Shown here in pieces: positions 1 to 7,240 of a stretch of DNA of 64,000 nucleotides. Source of the stretch: Candidatus Riesia sp. GBBU. Its GTDB lineage: Bacteria > Pseudomonadota > Gammaproteobacteria > Enterobacterales > Enterobacteriaceae. The notes beneath the pieces are model-generated. The model saw nothing but the letters and a program-made list of their open reading frames with translations. It was not told the origin of the DNA and searched no databases. Each line of letters begins with the position of its first letter. The stretch's first letter is position 1. Position numbers and translations under genes: made by a program. The stretch covers positions 464,701 through 528,700 of the forward strand of contig CP012849.1 in NCBI GenBank assembly GCA_002074035.1, read 5' to 3'.

Positions 1-2
1 TA

Positions 3-746
3 ACTGGTAATGACGAGAATTCAAAAATTTTGTCTAATGAAATAAAGAAAAATGGTATAAATTTTTATTCTGTATCTTTAAAAGATTTTTCAACAATAAC
101 AAAAATAAGAATATTGTCTAAAGAAAATCATGTGATTAGACTAGATTTAGAGAATTCGTTCAGTGATTTTGACGCAAAAGTTCTAACTAAGAAGATAGAA
201 AAAGTTTTGGAGAAAGTTAATTCTGTTGTTATTTCAGATTATGGAAAAGGTACATTATCTGAAGTTAATAAAATCGTTAAGTTATCAAAGAGAAGAAAAA
301 TACCTGTATATGTTGATCCTAAAGGAGACAACTTTGAAAAATACAAATATTCTAATATAATTACACCAAATTTACATGAGTTTGAATTGGTTGCTGGAAG
401 GTGTACTAATGAATCTATGATAGAAAAGAAAGGAATGGAAATAGTTAGATCTTTTTATTTAGATGGTTTAATAATTACTATGGCGGAAAAAGGAATAATT
501 GCTTTGTCTAGTAAATCAGATCCTATATATTTACGAGCAATAACAAAAGAAGCTATAGATGTAACAGGAGCTGGAGATACTTTTATAAGTGTATTATCAG
601 CTTCTTTAACTTCAAACATTGATTTTTATAATTCATGTAAATTAGCAAATATTGCTGCTGGAATTGTTGTGAGAAAGACTGGGACTTATTCTGTGTCGTT
701 TTCAGAAATACAAGAAGCTATGCTTGAATACGACAACGCTAATTAG
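3..746 (+). CDS. hldE: D-glycero-beta-D-manno-heptose-7-phosphate kinase, 3' part, second copy
   Basis: This is the C-terminal 247 residues of the kinase that is seen complete at 2923-3882 on the other strand; the shared part is identical in sequence. The reading frame is open from base 3 leftwards out of the window, so the start is not visible. It keeps the ribokinase/PfkB C-terminal signature DVTGAGDTF with the catalytic aspartate. Whether this copy has its own start codon and ribosome binding site depends on how far the inverted repeat extends to the left. It reads towards ssb, with a 466-bp spacer. Confidence 0.85.
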   Translation, partial: TGNDENSKILSNEIKKNGINFYSVSLKDFSTITKIRILSKENHVIRLDLENSFSDFDAKVLTKKIEKVLEKVNSVVISDYGKGTLSEVNKIVKLSKRRKIPVYVDPKGDNFEKYKYSNIITPNLHEFELVAGRCTNESMIEKKGMEIVRSFYLDGLIITMAEKGIIALSSKSDPIYLRAITKEAIDVTGAGDTFISVLSASLTSNIDFYNSCKLANIAAGIVVRKTGTYSVSFSEIQEAMLEYDNAN

Positions 747-1212
747 AGGTTCAATAATATGAACTGAAAGATTCAGTGTTTTTAATTGTGATACATATTA
801 ATTGTTTATAGATTTTTTAAGTTTCTTAATTTGAATTTGTTATATGAATTGTTGTTATAGAAATCTTCTTAAGAAATTTAATATTTTTAGTGAAAAGTCT
901 AAAAATAATAAAAGTTTTAATATATTAAAACAATAGTTATTGTATTATGTTAAAATACAATTATTTTTTATTTTAGTTTAACAAGTATCTGTTAAACAAA
1001 TTTGATTTCTTTGTTTTACTTGATTTTTAATAATAAAATAACTTTATGAAAGTTATAATATCTATTTGTGGTAAGAAAAAATATTGATTAGTTTTATAAG
1101 GTGATTTTTTAGAAAAAGCTGTTATAATTATTGTTCTTGTTGAAACTATTTGATTTTTTAAATAAAGTGTTAAATCAATTTAAAATAAATTTTGCGTGAA
1201 AGGATTTGGTTT
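747..1212. other. non-coding spacer hldE-ssb (left arm)
   Basis: No credible gene. The sequence after the hldE stop does not encode the adenylyltransferase domain that follows in E. coli HldE: I see no GxFDxxHxGH nucleotidyltransferase motif. It holds the ssb ribosome binding region (AAAGGA, about 9 bases before the ATG at 1213) and a perfect 8-6-8 palindrome at 976-997. An exact copy lies at 2457-2922. Confidence 0.7.
976..997. repeat. 8-6-8 palindrome upstream of ssb
   Basis: GTTTAACA and TGTTAAAC are perfect reverse complements around the six-base centre AGTATC. The same element is at 2672-2693 in the right arm. It lies about 215 bases before the ssb start. It could be a hairpin or an operator, but it does not match the LexA box CTG-N10-CAG found upstream of ssb in E. 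coli. Short A+T-rich palindromes arise by chance here, so function is uncertain. Confidence 0.4.
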
Positions 1213-1695
1213 ATGGCAAATAGAGGAGTTAATAAGGTTATATTAATAGGTCATCTTGGACAAGATCCTGAGGTCCGTTACATGCCAAATGGAGGAGCAG
1301 TTACAAATATTTCTATTGCAACCTCTGAAAGTTGGAAAGATAAGCAGAGCGGAGAAACTAGAGAAAAAACTGAATGGCATAGAGTAGTAATTTTTGGTAA
1401 ATTGGCTGAGATAGCCGGGGAATATTTGAAAAAAGGTTCTCAAGTTTATATAGAAGGATCAATACAAACAAGAAAATGGCAGGATCAAAATAATCAGGAT
1501 AGATATTCTACTGAGATTGTCGTAAATATAAATGGCACAATGCAAATGCTTGGAAGATCTAATTTATCTTCTGATCAAGATGTTTCTTCTAGTTTTAAAA
1601 AGAAACATATGAAAAAGGACAAGATAGATCATGGCTTATCCAAAGACGCAATAAGTGAAGATGATATAGATTTTGAAGATGATATACCATTTTAG
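1213..1695 (+). CDS. ssb: single-stranded DNA-binding protein, left copy
   Basis: 160 residues against 178 in E. coli. SSB coats single-stranded DNA during replication, recombination and repair and recruits partners through its C-terminal tip. The OB fold is strongly conserved ([20 protein letters not shown] at the start, then TEWHRVV and KGSQVYIEG), the Gly/Gln-rich linker is reduced to a short charged segment, and the acidic tip DDIPF is intact. I chose the ATG at 1213 over an in-frame TTG at 1192 because it has an AGGA ribosome binding site and matches the E. coli N-terminus. An identical copy lies at 1974-2456. In E. coli ssb is single copy and not next to hldE. Confidence 0.98.
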   Translation: MANRGVNKVILIGHLGQDPEVRYMPNGGAVTNISIATSESWKDKQSGETREKTEWHRVVIFGKLAEIAGEYLKKGSQVYIEGSIQTRKWQDQNNQDRYSTEIVVNINGTMQMLGRSNLSSDQDVSSSFKKKHMKKDKIDHGLSKDAISEDDIDFEDDIPF

Positions 1696-1714
1696 ATCAA
1701 AGTAGTTTTTAGAT

Positions 1715-1761
1715 TTTGAAATTTTAAGAATATTAAGTTAAGTAAAAATTAAAATTTCAAA
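1715..1761. terminator. hairpin at the inner edge of the left repeat arm
   Basis: A 13-base stem (1715-1727, TTTGAAATTTTAA, with 1749-1761) encloses a 21-base loop just after the left ssb stop. The inverted-repeat boundary at 1722 falls inside the first stem half. TTTGAAAT therefore occurs at both repeat boundaries and again, inverted, at 1754-1761. It could end ssb transcription, or be microhomology that gave rise to the repeat. It is very A+T-rich, so thermodynamic strength is low. The right ssb copy has no counterpart. Confidence 0.35.
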
Positions 1762-1865
1762 CATTTTAATATTTAAATTATTGATTTTTTTTATAAGAAG
1801 CTTTATACTATAAAGATACTTATAAAAATATTTTAACTAAATAAATAATATATATAAATTATAAT

Positions 1866-1938
1866 TCCTCCATAGTTCAGTTGGTAGAACAGCGGACTGT
1901 TAATCCGTATGTCACTGGTTCGAATCCAGTTGGGGGAG
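1866..1938 (+). tRNA. tRNA-Asn (anticodon GTT)
   Basis: 73-base cloverleaf: acceptor stem TCCTCCA pairs with TGGGGGA (one T-G pair), anticodon loop CTGTTAA with GTT, T-loop GGTTCGAATCC, discriminator G. It is nearly identical to E. coli tRNA-Asn. The CCA end is not encoded (GTT follows), so Cca must add it. It is the only gene in the single-copy spacer between the inverted-repeat arms, and both ssb copies are transcribed towards it. Confidence 0.97.
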
Positions 1939-1973
1939 TTATTAACATTTCAAAATCTAAAAACTACTTTGAT

Positions 1974-2456
1974 CTAAAATGGTATATCATCTTCAAAATC
2001 TATATCATCTTCACTTATTGCGTCTTTGGATAAGCCATGATCTATCTTGTCCTTTTTCATATGTTTCTTTTTAAAACTAGAAGAAACATCTTGATCAGAA
2101 GATAAATTAGATCTTCCAAGCATTTGCATTGTGCCATTTATATTTACGACAATCTCAGTAGAATATCTATCCTGATTATTTTGATCCTGCCATTTTCTTG
2201 TTTGTATTGATCCTTCTATATAAACTTGAGAACCTTTTTTCAAATATTCCCCGGCTATCTCAGCCAATTTACCAAAAATTACTACTCTATGCCATTCAGT
2301 TTTTTCTCTAGTTTCTCCGCTCTGCTTATCTTTCCAACTTTCAGAGGTTGCAATAGAAATATTTGTAACTGCTCCTCCATTTGGCATGTAACGGACCTCA
2401 GGATCTTGTCCAAGATGACCTATTAATATAACCTTATTAACTCCTCTATTTGCCAT
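1974..2456 (-). CDS. ssb: single-stranded DNA-binding protein, right copy
   Basis: Identical in protein sequence to the left copy at 1213-1695: 160 residues, OB fold followed by a short linker and the DDIPF tip. Start and ribosome binding site are the same because the upstream spacer is also duplicated. Downstream context differs: about 27 bases after the stop the repeat ends and the antisense strand of tRNA-Asn begins, with no hairpin. Two complete ssb genes double gene dosage unless one copy is an assembly artefact. Confidence 0.97.
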   Translation of the reverse strand: MANRGVNKVILIGHLGQDPEVRYMPNGGAVTNISIATSESWKDKQSGETREKTEWHRVVIFGKLAEIAGEYLKKGSQVYIEGSIQTRKWQDQNNQDRYSTEIVVNINGTMQMLGRSNLSSDQDVSSSFKKKHMKKDKIDHGLSKDAISEDDIDFEDDIPF

Positions 2457-2922
2457 AAACCAAATCCTTTCACGCAAAATTTATTTTAAATTGATTTAAC
2501 ACTTTATTTAAAAAATCAAATAGTTTCAACAAGAACAATAATTATAACAGCTTTTTCTAAAAAATCACCTTATAAAACTAATCAATATTTTTTCTTACCA
2601 CAAATAGATATTATAACTTTCATAAAGTTATTTTATTATTAAAAATCAAGTAAAACAAAGAAATCAAATTTGTTTAACAGATACTTGTTAAACTAAAATA
2701 AAAAATAATTGTATTTTAACATAATACAATAACTATTGTTTTAATATATTAAAACTTTTATTATTTTTAGACTTTTCACTAAAAATATTAAATTTCTTAA
2801 GAAGATTTCTATAACAACAATTCATATAACAAATTCAAATTAAGAAACTTAAAAAATCTATAAACAATTAATATGTATCACAATTAAAAACACTGAATCT
2901 TTCAGTTCATATTATTGAACCT
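2457..2922. other. non-coding spacer hldE-ssb (right arm)
   Basis: Exact reverse complement of 747-1212 where checked, including the palindrome (here 2672-2693) and the ssb ribosome binding site. No gene seen. Perfect conservation of several hundred non-coding bases is the best evidence that the arms are kept identical or are very young. Confidence 0.7.
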
Positions 2923-3882
2923 CTAATTAGCGTTGTCGTATTCAAGCATAGCTTCTTGTATTTCTGAAAACGACACAGAATAAGTCCCAGTCTTTCTCAC
3001 AACAATTCCAGCAGCAATATTTGCTAATTTACATGAATTATAAAAATCAATGTTTGAAGTTAAAGAAGCTGATAATACACTTATAAAAGTATCTCCAGCT
3101 CCTGTTACATCTATAGCTTCTTTTGTTATTGCTCGTAAATATATAGGATCTGATTTACTAGACAAAGCAATTATTCCTTTTTCCGCCATAGTAATTATTA
3201 AACCATCTAAATAAAAAGATCTAACTATTTCCATTCCTTTCTTTTCTATCATAGATTCATTAGTACACCTTCCAGCAACCAATTCAAACTCATGTAAATT
3301 TGGTGTAATTATATTAGAATATTTGTATTTTTCAAAGTTGTCTCCTTTAGGATCAACATATACAGGTATTTTTCTTCTCTTTGATAACTTAACGATTTTA
3401 TTAACTTCAGATAATGTACCTTTTCCATAATCTGAAATAACAACAGAATTAACTTTCTCCAAAACTTTTTCTATCTTCTTAGTTAGAACTTTTGCGTCAA
3501 AATCACTGAACGAATTCTCTAAATCTAGTCTAATCACATGATTTTCTTTAGACAATATTCTTATTTTTGTTATTGTTGAAAAATCTTTTAAAGATACAGA
3601 ATAAAAATTTATACCATTTTTCTTTATTTCATTAGACAAAATTTTTGAATTCTCGTCATTACCAGTTAATCCAATTAAATAAACTTTAGGACCTAACTTA
3701 GCAATATTATTGGCTACATTTGCAGCTCCACCTAATTTAATCTCTTTCTTATCTATCTTTAATACAGGGACTGGAGCTTCTGGAGAAATTCTGTTAATAT
3801 TTCCATGCCAATATTCATCTAATATAACGTCTCCTACAACCAAAACAGAAATTTTTTTAAAATTTGGAACTTTAAAATTCAT
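2923..3882 (-). CDS. hldE: D-glycero-beta-D-manno-heptose-7-phosphate kinase (kinase domain only)
   Basis: 319 residues. In E. coli, HldE (477 residues) is bifunctional: an N-terminal PfkB-type kinase makes heptose 1,7-bisphosphate and a C-terminal adenylyltransferase makes ADP-heptose for the LPS inner core. Here only the kinase remains: VVGDVILDEYW near the start, GGAANVANN around residue 52, and the catalytic DVTGAGDTF near residue 260. The frame stops about 20 residues later, near the E. coli domain junction. The AGGAG ribosome binding site seven bases before the ATG supports the start. The missing step must come from another gene or the pathway is broken. Bases up to 3668 belong to the inverted repeat. 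Confidence 0.93.
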   Translation of the reverse strand: MNFKVPNFKKISVLVVGDVILDEYWHGNINRISPEAPVPVLKIDKKEIKLGGAANVANNIAKLGPKVYLIGLTGNDENSKILSNEIKKNGINFYSVSLKDFSTITKIRILSKENHVIRLDLENSFSDFDAKVLTKKIEKVLEKVNSVVISDYGKGTLSEVNKIVKLSKRRKIPVYVDPKGDNFEKYKYSNIITPNLHEFELVAGRCTNESMIEKKGMEIVRSFYLDGLIITMAEKGIIALSSKSDPIYLRAITKEAIDVTGAGDTFISVLSASLTSNIDFYNSCKLANIAAGIVVRKTGTYSVSFSEIQEAMLEYDNAN

Positions 3883-4135
3883 CTAACACTCCTAAAGCTT
3901 TTAAAATAAAAGTATACTGACTTTTAGTTCAACAATTTTTAGAAAATTCAAAATATAATAAAACTTCTATCAATTATCAAAAGCTACATAAATAGATCAA
4001 ATAAAAATTAACATAAATTTGATGTGATCAAATATATATAGTAAGAACTAGTAGAATTCTATATCAGATAAAAGAAAAATTAAAGATTTAAAATCTTTTA
4101 AAATTTATTCAAGTAATTTAATTTATAATAAAATC

Positions 4136-5371
4136 ATGAGAGTTTACTTAGTAGGTGGGGCAGTAAGAGACAAAATACTAGGAGAACCTGTTTCTGATAA
4201 AGATTGGGTAGTAGTAGGAGCCACAGATAATGATTTACTAAATCTTGGATTTAAACAAGTTGGAAAAGGGTTCCCTGTTTTTTTAAATCCAAATTCTAGA
4301 GAAGAATATGCTCTTGCTAGAATAGAAAAAAAAAAAGGAAAAGGTCATAGTGGATTTTATTGTTTCTTTTCAAGAAAAGTAACGTTATTAGAAGACTTAT
4401 CTCGTAGAGATTTGACTATTAATGCCATTGCTACAGATGCAAGAGGAAAAATAATAGATCCATTTAATGGAGTCTTAGACATACATAACAGAATTCTAAG
4501 ACATATTTCCTCTTCTTTTACTGAAGATCCTCTTAGGATTTTTAGAGTAGCTAGATTTTTTTCCAAGTTTTTTCTTAAGAAATTTGTTATAGCACGAGAA
4601 ACAAAGGCTTTGATGAAAAAGATGGCAATTAAATCCGAAATATCTTCAATTAGTAAGGAAAGAATATGGGAAGAAACAAAAAAAGCATTTTGTGGATCAT
4701 CTCCAGAACGATATTTTCAAGTTTTATATGAATGCAAAACTCTAGAAATATTTTTTCCAGAGATGGATCATATTTTTAATTTATCTTTTAAAGATAGTAA
4801 AAAAATAATTAATCATAGTTCTATTTCTAGAGTTTTATCTACATTAAGAGTAATTTCAAAATTAACAAACAAAATAGAAATTAAAATTTCTGCATTATGT
4901 ATAGATTTATTAAAAATAAAAAGCAAAAAAGTTCAATGTGAGATACATAAAAAGAAAGATTTATGCAAAAATATTGAAAATATATGTAATAGAATTAGCA
5001 CTCCAATTAAAATAAAAAAAGAAATAAAATTAATAATATTACATTATCAAAAAGTTCATAAAATACACTATCTTAGCTCAAAGAAAATACTAGATATCTT
5101 TGAAAAGATAGATGGATGGAGAAAACCAAACAGAATAGAAAAAATTGCCTTAATTGCAAAAGCAGATATAACTAACAAGTTAAACAACGACTATTATCCA
5201 CAAGGAGAATTTTTTGTAAAAGCGTTTGAGAAATTAAAAAAAGTCTCCATAAGAAAAATTATAAAAGAAGAAAAAATTGGTGAAAAAATCAAAGAAAGAA
5301 TAAAATCTAAGAAAATAAAAAAACTAAATGAATGGATAAAAAATCAAAAAATAATTGTTATATCAGACTAA
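4136..5371 (+). CDS. cca: tRNA nucleotidyltransferase (CCA-adding enzyme)
   Basis: 411 residues (E. coli 412). It adds CCA to tRNA 3' ends, essential here because the tRNA genes in this window lack encoded CCA. The class II nucleotidyltransferase core is intact: LVGGAVRD (residues 5-12), metal-binding D21 and D23 in SDKDW, and RRDLTINAIA around 90-99. The C-terminal HD phosphohydrolase domain is degenerate: E. coli ALCHDLGKG is ALCIDLLKI here (residues 253-261), losing the metal-ligand histidine, and the HHGHG segment is also lost. The later WRKPNRIE block is kept. No ribosome binding site is obvious, and TATAAT lies at 4124-4129, seven bases before the ATG. The gene overlaps convergent folB by 4 bases. 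Confidence 0.96.
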   Translation: MRVYLVGGAVRDKILGEPVSDKDWVVVGATDNDLLNLGFKQVGKGFPVFLNPNSREEYALARIEKKKGKGHSGFYCFFSRKVTLLEDLSRRDLTINAIATDARGKIIDPFNGVLDIHNRILRHISSSFTEDPLRIFRVARFFSKFFLKKFVIARETKALMKKMAIKSEISSISKERIWEETKKAFCGSSPERYFQVLYECKTLEIFFPEMDHIFNLSFKDSKKIINHSSISRVLSTLRVISKLTNKIEIKISALCIDLLKIKSKKVQCEIHKKKDLCKNIENICNRISTPIKIKKEIKLIILHYQKVHKIHYLSSKKILDIFEKIDGWRKPNRIEKIALIAKADITNKLNNDYYPQGEFFVKAFEKLKKVSIRKIIKEEKIGEKIKERIKSKKIKKLNEWIKNQKIIVISD

Positions 5372-5727
5372 AAATCTATCTTTCTACTTAGAACAACACA
5401 AACTTTTTTCGCTCTATAAACAGCATTTAATTTACATGCTCTTATTCTAACTTTGTAAAAAACAAATCTTTCCATTAATATATTCATTATATTATTTACA
5501 AGATCCTCTAACAACAGAAACTCTTTATTTTCAACTCCCTCTATAATAGAAGAACTTATTTTATAATAATCCAAATAATTATTTTCTGATTTTTTTCTAG
5601 AAGAACTAAGTTTATATTTAATTAATAAATCTATCAAAACTTTTTGTTTTACCTGTCTTTCCCATTTATGAACTCCGATAATTGTAAAAACAGACAGTTT
5701 TTTAATTAAAATAGTATAAAGGCACAT
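5368..5727 (-). CDS. folB: dihydroneopterin aldolase
   Basis: 119 residues (E. coli 122). It converts 7,8-dihydroneopterin to 6-hydroxymethyl-dihydropterin and glycolaldehyde in folate synthesis, downstream of FolE (19025-19651). Matching blocks: IGVHKWER near residue 17 with the conserved glutamate, LDYYKIS with the active-site tyrosine, and VRIRACKLNAV with the catalytic lysine. In E. coli it also lies between cca and tsaD. It converges with cca, overlapping by 4 bases, so no terminator separates them. The start ATG gives the expected length. Confidence 0.93.
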   Translation of the reverse strand: MCLYTILIKKLSVFTIIGVHKWERQVKQKVLIDLLIKYKLSSSRKKSENNYLDYYKISSSIIEGVENKEFLLLEDLVNNIMNILMERFVFYKVRIRACKLNAVYRAKKVCVVLSRKIDF

Positions 5728-5765
5728 TTTTACATAAAATTATAAATTTATAAAAATATAAAATT

Positions 5766-6767
5766 CTATATTTCTGATATTGACCAATTAGCATCTACAA
5801 CCATTTCATGTTTAAATTTGATAGATTTCTTGAGATATAAATATCCGGATAAAGCTATCATTGCAGCATTATCAGTACAAAATTCTTTCTTTACAAAAAA
5901 CACTTTTTTATCAATTTTTCTCATTTCGCAACTCATAACGTATCTTAAGTATGAATTTGCACTAACGCCTCCAACAAGAACTAAACGGTTTGCTTTTGTT
6001 AAATTCATTGCAATCTTCGTCTTGTATACAAGAACATCTGCAACTGCATTTTCAAAAGAAGCTGCAATATCTGAAATTGTTTGCTTTTTCATTTTATTTC
6101 TTCTAATAGTGTTAAAGACACTAGTTTTTAATCCAGAGAAACTAAAATTTAATCCATTTTTTTTCATTGGTCTAGGAAAATAAAATCTATTTTTATCGCC
6201 ATTCTTAGCTAACTTTGATATAATTGGTCCTCCTGGGTAACCAAATCCTAAAAATTTTGAAACCTTATCAAAAGTCTCACCTACTGAATCATCTATAGAT
6301 CTACCCAATACTTTATATTCATGAAAGTTTTTTACATAAATCAATTTAGTATTCCCACCTGAAACCAAAAGAGATAAAAAAGGAAATCTTAAATTTTTGT
6401 TATCTAAAATTGGAGACAAAATATGTCCCTCAATATGATTTATTGGTATCACTGGAATACCTAGAGAAAACGCAAGAGACCTTCCAACAGACGCGCCAAC
6501 TAACAAAGATCCAATCAAACCAGGTCCAGCAGTGTAAGCAATAGCATCAATTCTTTTTTTTCCAATTAAACATGATTCTTCAATAGTAGATTTAATTAAT
6601 GGAATAATATTATCTAAATGCAATCTCGATGATACTTCAGGATAAACTCCTCCATAAATATTATGAAAACTTGCTTGACTAAACAGATTATTTAGAACTA
6701 ATCCATCATCATCATAAATTGCAACTCCAGTTTCATCACAAGATGTTTCAATTCCTAAAACTCTCAT
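5766..6767 (-). CDS. tsaD: tRNA threonylcarbamoyladenosine transferase subunit
   Basis: 333 residues (E. coli 337). TsaD, with TsaB and TsaE, transfers the threonylcarbamoyl group to A37 of ANN-decoding tRNAs. The ASKHA fold is clear: LGIETSCDET at the start, GPGLIGSLL near 81-89, metal-binding H111 and H115 in NHIEGH, VSGGNTKL, and DNAAMIA near the C-terminus. The frame stays open 27 codons further upstream (to 6848), but that stretch is a Phe/Lys-rich run with no counterpart in the family, so I chose the ATG at 6767. It is divergent from rpsU, as in E. coli. Confidence 0.96.
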   Translation of the reverse strand: MRVLGIETSCDETGVAIYDDDGLVLNNLFSQASFHNIYGGVYPEVSSRLHLDNIIPLIKSTIEESCLIGKKRIDAIAYTAGPGLIGSLLVGASVGRSLAFSLGIPVIPINHIEGHILSPILDNKNLRFPFLSLLVSGGNTKLIYVKNFHEYKVLGRSIDDSVGETFDKVSKFLGFGYPGGPIISKLAKNGDKNRFYFPRPMKKNGLNFSFSGLKTSVFNTIRRNKMKKQTISDIAASFENAVADVLVYKTKIAMNLTKANRLVLVGGVSANSYLRYVMSCEMRKIDKKVFFVKKEFCTDNAAMIALSGYLYLKKSIKFKHEMVVDANWSISEI

Positions 6768-6949
6768 AAAATAATCAAAAAACAAAATCAACCTAAAAGA
6801 TTCATAAAATATAAAATACTTTCTCTTTTTTTTCGTAAAAAAACACAATATACTCTTAAGATAGACAAATCTAATGATATTATAATTCTAAACAATTTAT
6901 TTAGAAATATCTATACATGTCGAAACTACGTAAACAGGAGAATACTTAG

Positions 6950-7213
6950 ATGCCAACAATAAAAATAAGAGAAAACGAACCGTTTGAAGTAGCTTTAAGA
7001 AGATTTAAGAGAGCTTGTGAAAAAGCTGGAATATTGTCTGAAATTAGAAGAAGAGAGTTTTATGAGAAACCAACAACTATTAGAAAAAGAGAAAAAGCTT
7101 CCTCTATTAAAAGACATACAAAAAAAATAGCTAGAGAAAATGGTAGAATAAAGAACTACAATAGTTCTTTCAGATCAATATCATTAAACTTCAAGAAAAA
7201 AAAATTTAGATAA
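6950..7213 (+). CDS. rpsU: 30S ribosomal protein S21, with extended C-terminus
   Basis: 87 residues against 71 in E. coli. S21 binds the 30S subunit near the anti-Shine-Dalgarno region. Residues 1 to about 66 match closely ([36 protein letters not shown]). The E. coli protein ends soon after, whereas here about 16 extra residues follow, rich in Ser, Asn and Lys and ending KKKKFR, as if a stop codon was lost. A strong AGGAG lies before the ATG. It is the first gene of rpsU-dnaG-rpoD, 27 bases before dnaG. Confidence 0.97.
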   Translation: MPTIKIRENEPFEVALRRFKRACEKAGILSEIRRREFYEKPTTIRKREKASSIKRHTKKIARENGRIKNYNSSFRSISLNFKKKKFR

Positions 7214-7240
7214 CAAAGAACTAAATAAGTTTTCATAAAA

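Larger units (their letters stand above)
1..1722. repeat. left arm of large inverted repeat (truncated by window edge)
   Basis: Every position x in this arm pairs with position 3669-x on the other strand. I compared the first 20 bases, several stretches of the non-coding 747-1212 segment and the ssb 3' end, and found no mismatch; the two encoded SSB proteins and the shared hldE part are identical. Homology stops abruptly after 1722: the next bases differ from the partner sequence. The outer end cannot be seen because the match runs to base 1, so the true arm may be longer. Identity in non-coding DNA implies a recent origin or continuing gene conversion. Confidence 0.97.
1947..3668. repeat. 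right arm of large inverted repeat
   Basis: Reverse complement of 1-1722. It contains a complete ssb, the same non-coding spacer and the 3' three quarters of hldE. The inner boundary is at 1947; the outer boundary is at or beyond 3668, inside hldE, and is set only by where the window begins. The two arms are separated by a 224-bp single-copy spacer (1723-1946) carrying tRNA-Asn. Recombination between the arms would flip this spacer. Confidence 0.97.

Noticed and set aside
1243-1443. Open frame antisense to ssb (also mirrored at 2226-2426)
   Set aside because: It lies wholly inside ssb on the opposite strand, has no ribosome binding site and no family similarity.
1-3668. Simple hairpin telomere read through by sequencing
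   Set aside because: A covalently closed end would give a palindrome with almost no loop; here 224 bases of unique DNA with an intact tRNA gene separate the arms, so this alone does not explain the repeat.
6768-6848. Upstream in-frame start of tsaD
   Set aside because: The extra 27 residues are a Phe/Lys-rich stretch not found in TsaD, and the internal ATG matches the family start exactly.
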